Positions 61,668 through 64,000 of a stretch of 64,000 bases of DNA are shown here, piece after piece; the stretch's first letter is position 1, and each line of letters opens with the position of its first letter. The position numbers were made by a program, and so were the translations under genes. The notes below the pieces were generated by a model. That model searched no databases. It had not been told where the DNA came from and saw only the letters and a program-made list of their open reading frames with translations. This stretch comes from CBDCRK01 sp965220955. Lineage in GTDB: Bacteria > Desulfobacterota > Binatia > Bin18 > CBDCRK01. The DNA is taken from contig CBDCRK010000036.1 of the NCBI GenBank assembly GCA_965220955.1, positions 304,333 to 368,332 of the forward strand, written 5' to 3'.

Positions 61668-62093
61668 TCATCCCACCCACGGATTGAAGACCGAGACGCC
61701 TGTTTTGCGAAAGTCGTCCTCGTTTCGAGTGCACACAACGAGAGAATGCACATACGCGGTGGCCGCAATGAAGAGGTCGGGCTGGCTGAAAGTGATCGAA
61801 TTTTCTCGACCCCGTGCCACCATCCGACGCCATTCCAGGATCACATCCTCATCCACAGGCAGAATACGCCCGGCAAACCACGGCGGTAGCCGATGGTCGA
61901 GCCACACTGTCAGCTCATTGCGAAGCTTGGGGTCAGGCTGTCTTTCGATGCCATATCGAATCTCGGCCAGCGTGACGCTGCTGAGGAATAGGCTGTCTGC
62001 GGCCTGCGCGTCCGACCACGCTTTTACATGATCATCGGGCCGCTTCTTTCGGAGTTCGGAGACCACATTGGTATCGAGTAGCCACCCCGTCAC
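61668..62093 (-). CDS. vapC: PIN-domain toxin (VapC-type)
   Basis: 141 aa. PIN residues in GWLLDTNVVSELRKKRPDDH, SSVTLAEIRYGIERQ and FSQPDLFIAATAYVHSLVVC, TRNEDDFRKTG. Cleaves RNA when not bound by the antitoxin. Overlaps the antitoxin gene by 4 bases. Confidence 0.85.
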   Translation of the reverse strand: MTGWLLDTNVVSELRKKRPDDHVKAWSDAQAADSLFLSSVTLAEIRYGIERQPDPKLRNELTVWLDHRLPPWFAGRILPVDEDVILEWRRMVARGRENSITFSQPDLFIAATAYVHSLVVCTRNEDDFRKTGVSVFNPWVG

Positions 62094-62386
62094 AACTCAA
62101 CCTCACGGACCGGGCTCCGAACACCGTCTCCACCGAACGTGATACGGCTCAGAGGAGATTGGGACAGGAGTTCGTGTAAGCTGCTTGATTGCTCCCGTGC
62201 CTGGAGGGCTTCGAATGTCTCTGCCGCAACAATGACCACGGCGTCCTTCCCGTGAACCGTGACCCGTTGCGGCTGCCCGGACGTGGCAAGGCGAACGAGT
62301 TCACTGAACTTTGCCTTAGCCTCTCCCAACTTCCAGCCGGGGGTCGGCGTCGGGCTGACCTGCCTGGCTTGACGAGATTTATTCAA
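62090..62386 (-). CDS. Phd/YefM-type antitoxin
   Basis: 98 aa. The Phd domain is clear (GWKLGEAKAKFSELVRLATS, QPQRVTVHGKDAVVIVAAET, FEAL), with a C-terminal toxin-binding tail. A GAGGCTCC site precedes the ATG. The pair sits between hsdM and hsdS. Confidence 0.82.
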   Translation of the reverse strand: MNKSRQARQVSPTPTPGWKLGEAKAKFSELVRLATSGQPQRVTVHGKDAVVIVAAETFEALQAREQSSSLHELLSQSPLSRITFGGDGVRSPVREVEL

Positions 62387-62525
62387 AGGAGCCTCCCCTT
62401 ATGACTAGATTAGTCAAATTTATGGGAAATAGCCGTAGGCGTCAAACTCGTTCCGCCGGTTGGACGAGCCGGAGGTGTTCCAATGCGATGGTAAACGACA
62501 GGGTAGGCGAGGGCCTGTTCTCTTT

Positions 62526-62717
62526 TCCCCTCTCGGGAGGGGTGGCCGTAGGCCGGGGTGGGTTGGGGCCTGTCGTCTCGGATTCCCTGTCCAGTGAGGG
62601 AACTCCCTGACAGCAGAGGCGATGTCCCCTGCTCCTTTCTGCGGACCGGGTGTCGTGGAGCGGCAGGTCGCGCGTGGACCCACCCCGCCGCTACGCGGCA
62701 CCCCTCCGAGGAGGGGA
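62526..62717. repeat. MITE-like element with long imperfect inverted arms
   Basis: Arms 62526-62563 (CTCTCGGGAGGGGTGGCC, then GGGGTGGGT) and 62678-62717 (ACCCACCCCG, then CACCCCTCCGAGGAGGGG) are about three-quarters complementary. No ORF. The stretch 62387-62775 otherwise holds nothing. Confidence 0.6.
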
Positions 62718-62775
62718 GAGGGAGGCCCAAGAGGAGAGCGAGAGAGGGGCTGAAACGGTGGATTACAAGCGGCCT

Positions 62776-64000
62776 TTATCGCAGCAGCGCCTCGGCCAAT
62801 ATCGCCTTCAACTGGTCGCGCAAGTCCGTGACCTCAGCCTCAGTCACACCCAGCTTGGCCAAAAGTTCTTGCGGGTCGCCAAGGTCGTCTTCGTCCGTGT
62901 GCGGGTTCTTGATGTCCAGGTTGTAGCCGCGCGCTTTCACTTCTTCAGCCGTCACCTTCCAGGCGCGTTCGGTCTCTTTGCGGCCCTTGCGGTCCGCTCC
63001 ACCCCACCAGTCGATGCAGCCTTGCAGGTGTTCCAGCCGGATCGGCTTGGTCATGGAATAGGCCTTTTGGCCCTCGGGCACGAGATGTTCGTAAAACCAG
63101 ATATCCCTGGTTGGCTCGCCCTTCTCGAAGAACAGCAGGTTGGTGCCAATGGAGGCGTAGGGGCGGAACACGGAATTGGGCAGGCGGACAATGGTGTGGA
63201 GGTTGCACTCCTCCATCAGGTGTTCCTTGAGCCGGGTCTTGACGCCCTCGCCGAACAGCGAGCCGTCGGGCAGCACCACGGCGGCGCGTCCGCCCGGCTT
63301 CAACAGCCGGACGATCAGGGCAAGGAACAGGTCCGCGGTTTCCTTGGTGCGGAAATGCTGGGGAAAGTTGCTCTCGATGCCGTCTTCCTCTTTGCCGCCA
63401 AAGGGCGGGTTGGTGAGAACAATATCCACCCGGTCCTTCTGTTCCCAGCCAATGTAGGGCCGCGCTAGGGTGTTGTTGTGGCGGACGAAGCTTGGGTCTT
63501 CGATTCCGTGCAGGAGCATGTTGGTGACGCAGAGCATGTGCGGAAGCTGCTTTTTCTCGACGGCGCGCAACGCGGCCTGCAGGGTCCGCTCATCCTCGGG
63601 CCGCTTGACATAGCGGTCGCGCATGTGGCGCAGCGAACAGGTCAGGAACCCGCCCGTGCCGCAGGCCGGGTCAAAGAGAGTTTCGCCGGGCTTGGGATCG
63701 ATGCGGTCGGCCATGAAGGCGGTGACCGCGCGCGGCGTGTAGTACTCGCCGGCGTTGCCCGCGGATTGCAGGTCGTTCAAAATCTGTTCGTAGATGTCGC
63801 CGAAATGCTGGCGTTCGCTCAGGTTGTTGAAATCGACCTCGTTGATCTTGTTGACTACCTGGCGCATCAACTGGCCGGATTTCATGTAGTTGTAGGCGTC
63901 CTCGAACACGTCCCGTACCACGCGGCGGCGGTTATCGGATCGGCCGGTCGTCTGAAGATTCTTCAGCGCTGGAAACAGCGCGTTGTTAATAAACGCCAGC
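62776..64000 (-). CDS. hsdM: Type I restriction-modification DNA methyltransferase HsdM, 5' end outside window
   Basis: At least 407 residues, open to the window edge. N6-adenine methyltransferase: SAM motif TLFDPACGTGGFLTCSLRHM, catalytic NPPF in VLTNPPFGGKEEDGIESNFP, and the family segment GNAGEYYTPRAVTAFMADRI. It ends in DLGDPQELLAKLGVTEAEVT. The missing part is the N-terminal HsdM_N helical domain. It modifies host DNA together with HsdS; HsdR is not in the window. Confidence 0.92.
   Translation of the reverse strand, partial: LAFINNALFPALKNLQTTGRSDNRRRVVRDVFEDAYNYMKSGQLMRQVVNKINEVDFNNLSERQHFGDIYEQILNDLQSAGNAGEYYTPRAVTAFMADRIDPKPGETLFDPACGTGGFLTCSLRHMRDRYVKRPEDERTLQAALRAVEKKQLPHMLCVTNMLLHGIEDPSFVRHNNTLARPYIGWEQKDRVDIVLTNPPFGGKEEDGIESNFPQHFRTKETADLFLALIVRLLKPGGRAAVVLPDGSLFGEGVKTRLKEHLMEECNLHTIVRLPNSVFRPYASIGTNLLFFEKGEPTRDIWFYEHLVPEGQKAYSMTKPIRLEHLQGCIDWWGGADRKGRKETERAWKVTAEEVKARGYNLDIKNPHTDEDDLGDPQELLAKLGVTEAEVTDLRDQLKAILAEALLR

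Noticed and set aside
1..64000. tRNA, rRNA and riboswitch signals
   Set aside because: Reading both strands I found no cloverleaf-like or conserved rRNA or riboswitch sequence; a tRNAscan or Rfam search would settle this.

Overview
The window is bacterial chromosomal DNA, about 50-53% GC, with strong AGGAGG-type ribosome sites. It falls into two very different halves. Positions 1-43.5 kb look like a normal, tightly packed chromosome: a primary sigma factor, type IV pilus assembly genes (pilMNOPQ), aroC-aroK-aroB, priA-def-fmt-rsmB, glycolate oxidase genes and many catabolic enzymes (amidohydrolases, acyl-CoA dehydrogenase, luciferase-like oxidoreductase, BKACE, cyclase family). The gene mix fits an uncultivated, deltaproteobacteria-like lineage (Binatota, Tectomicrobia/Entotheonella or similar). 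That placement is inference and weak.

Layout of the first half: an amidohydrolase, two tandem SnoaL-like secreted proteins, a histidine phosphatase and a phosphotransferase (1-4.6 kb); rpoD plus a tiny coupled ORF (5.2-7.2 kb); anmK, an oddly ordered SCP2 protein, a flavin oxidoreductase and a VWA protein (7.2-12.2 kb); a small mobile and toxin-antitoxin patch with vapBC-like genes, a LAGLIDADG protein and a REP-type transposase (12.4-14.5 kb); acyl-CoA dehydrogenase, pyrE and asd (14.7-19.1 kb); glcDEF-like genes (19.3-24.3 kb); a minus-strand operon around a UGSC-family selenoprotein (24.9-29.8 kb); priA-def-fmt-rsmB (30.5-35.8 kb); and pilMNOPQ-aroCKB (35.9-43.5 kb).

The second half (43.6-64 kb) is an accessory island. 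It holds toxin-antitoxin modules (HicAB, HigBA-like, RHH/PIN, Phd/PIN), broken copies of an XRE-ImmA/PIN module, an AAA ATPase pair whose second member carries TPR-like repeats and is frameshifted, a very large HigA-type HTH protein with a nuclease-like domain and two compensating frameshifts, a truncated SNF2 helicase, and a type I restriction operon (hsdM intact to the window edge, hsdS broken) interrupted by a toxin-antitoxin pair. Frameshifts, truncations and REP/MITE-like repeats are common here and nearly absent from the first half.

The most notable system is the minus-strand operon at 24.9-29.8 kb. An in-frame UGA is followed by a UxxC-type continuation of the same protein and by a well-formed candidate bacterial SECIS hairpin. 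The gene sits beside two tandem paralogues that share a 254-bp identical block. A second theme is small genes that keep the N- and C-terminal ends of a known enzyme but have lost the middle (isocitrate/isopropylmalate dehydrogenase, amidohydrolase, ImmA/IrrE). I saw no rRNA or tRNA genes and no CRISPR array.
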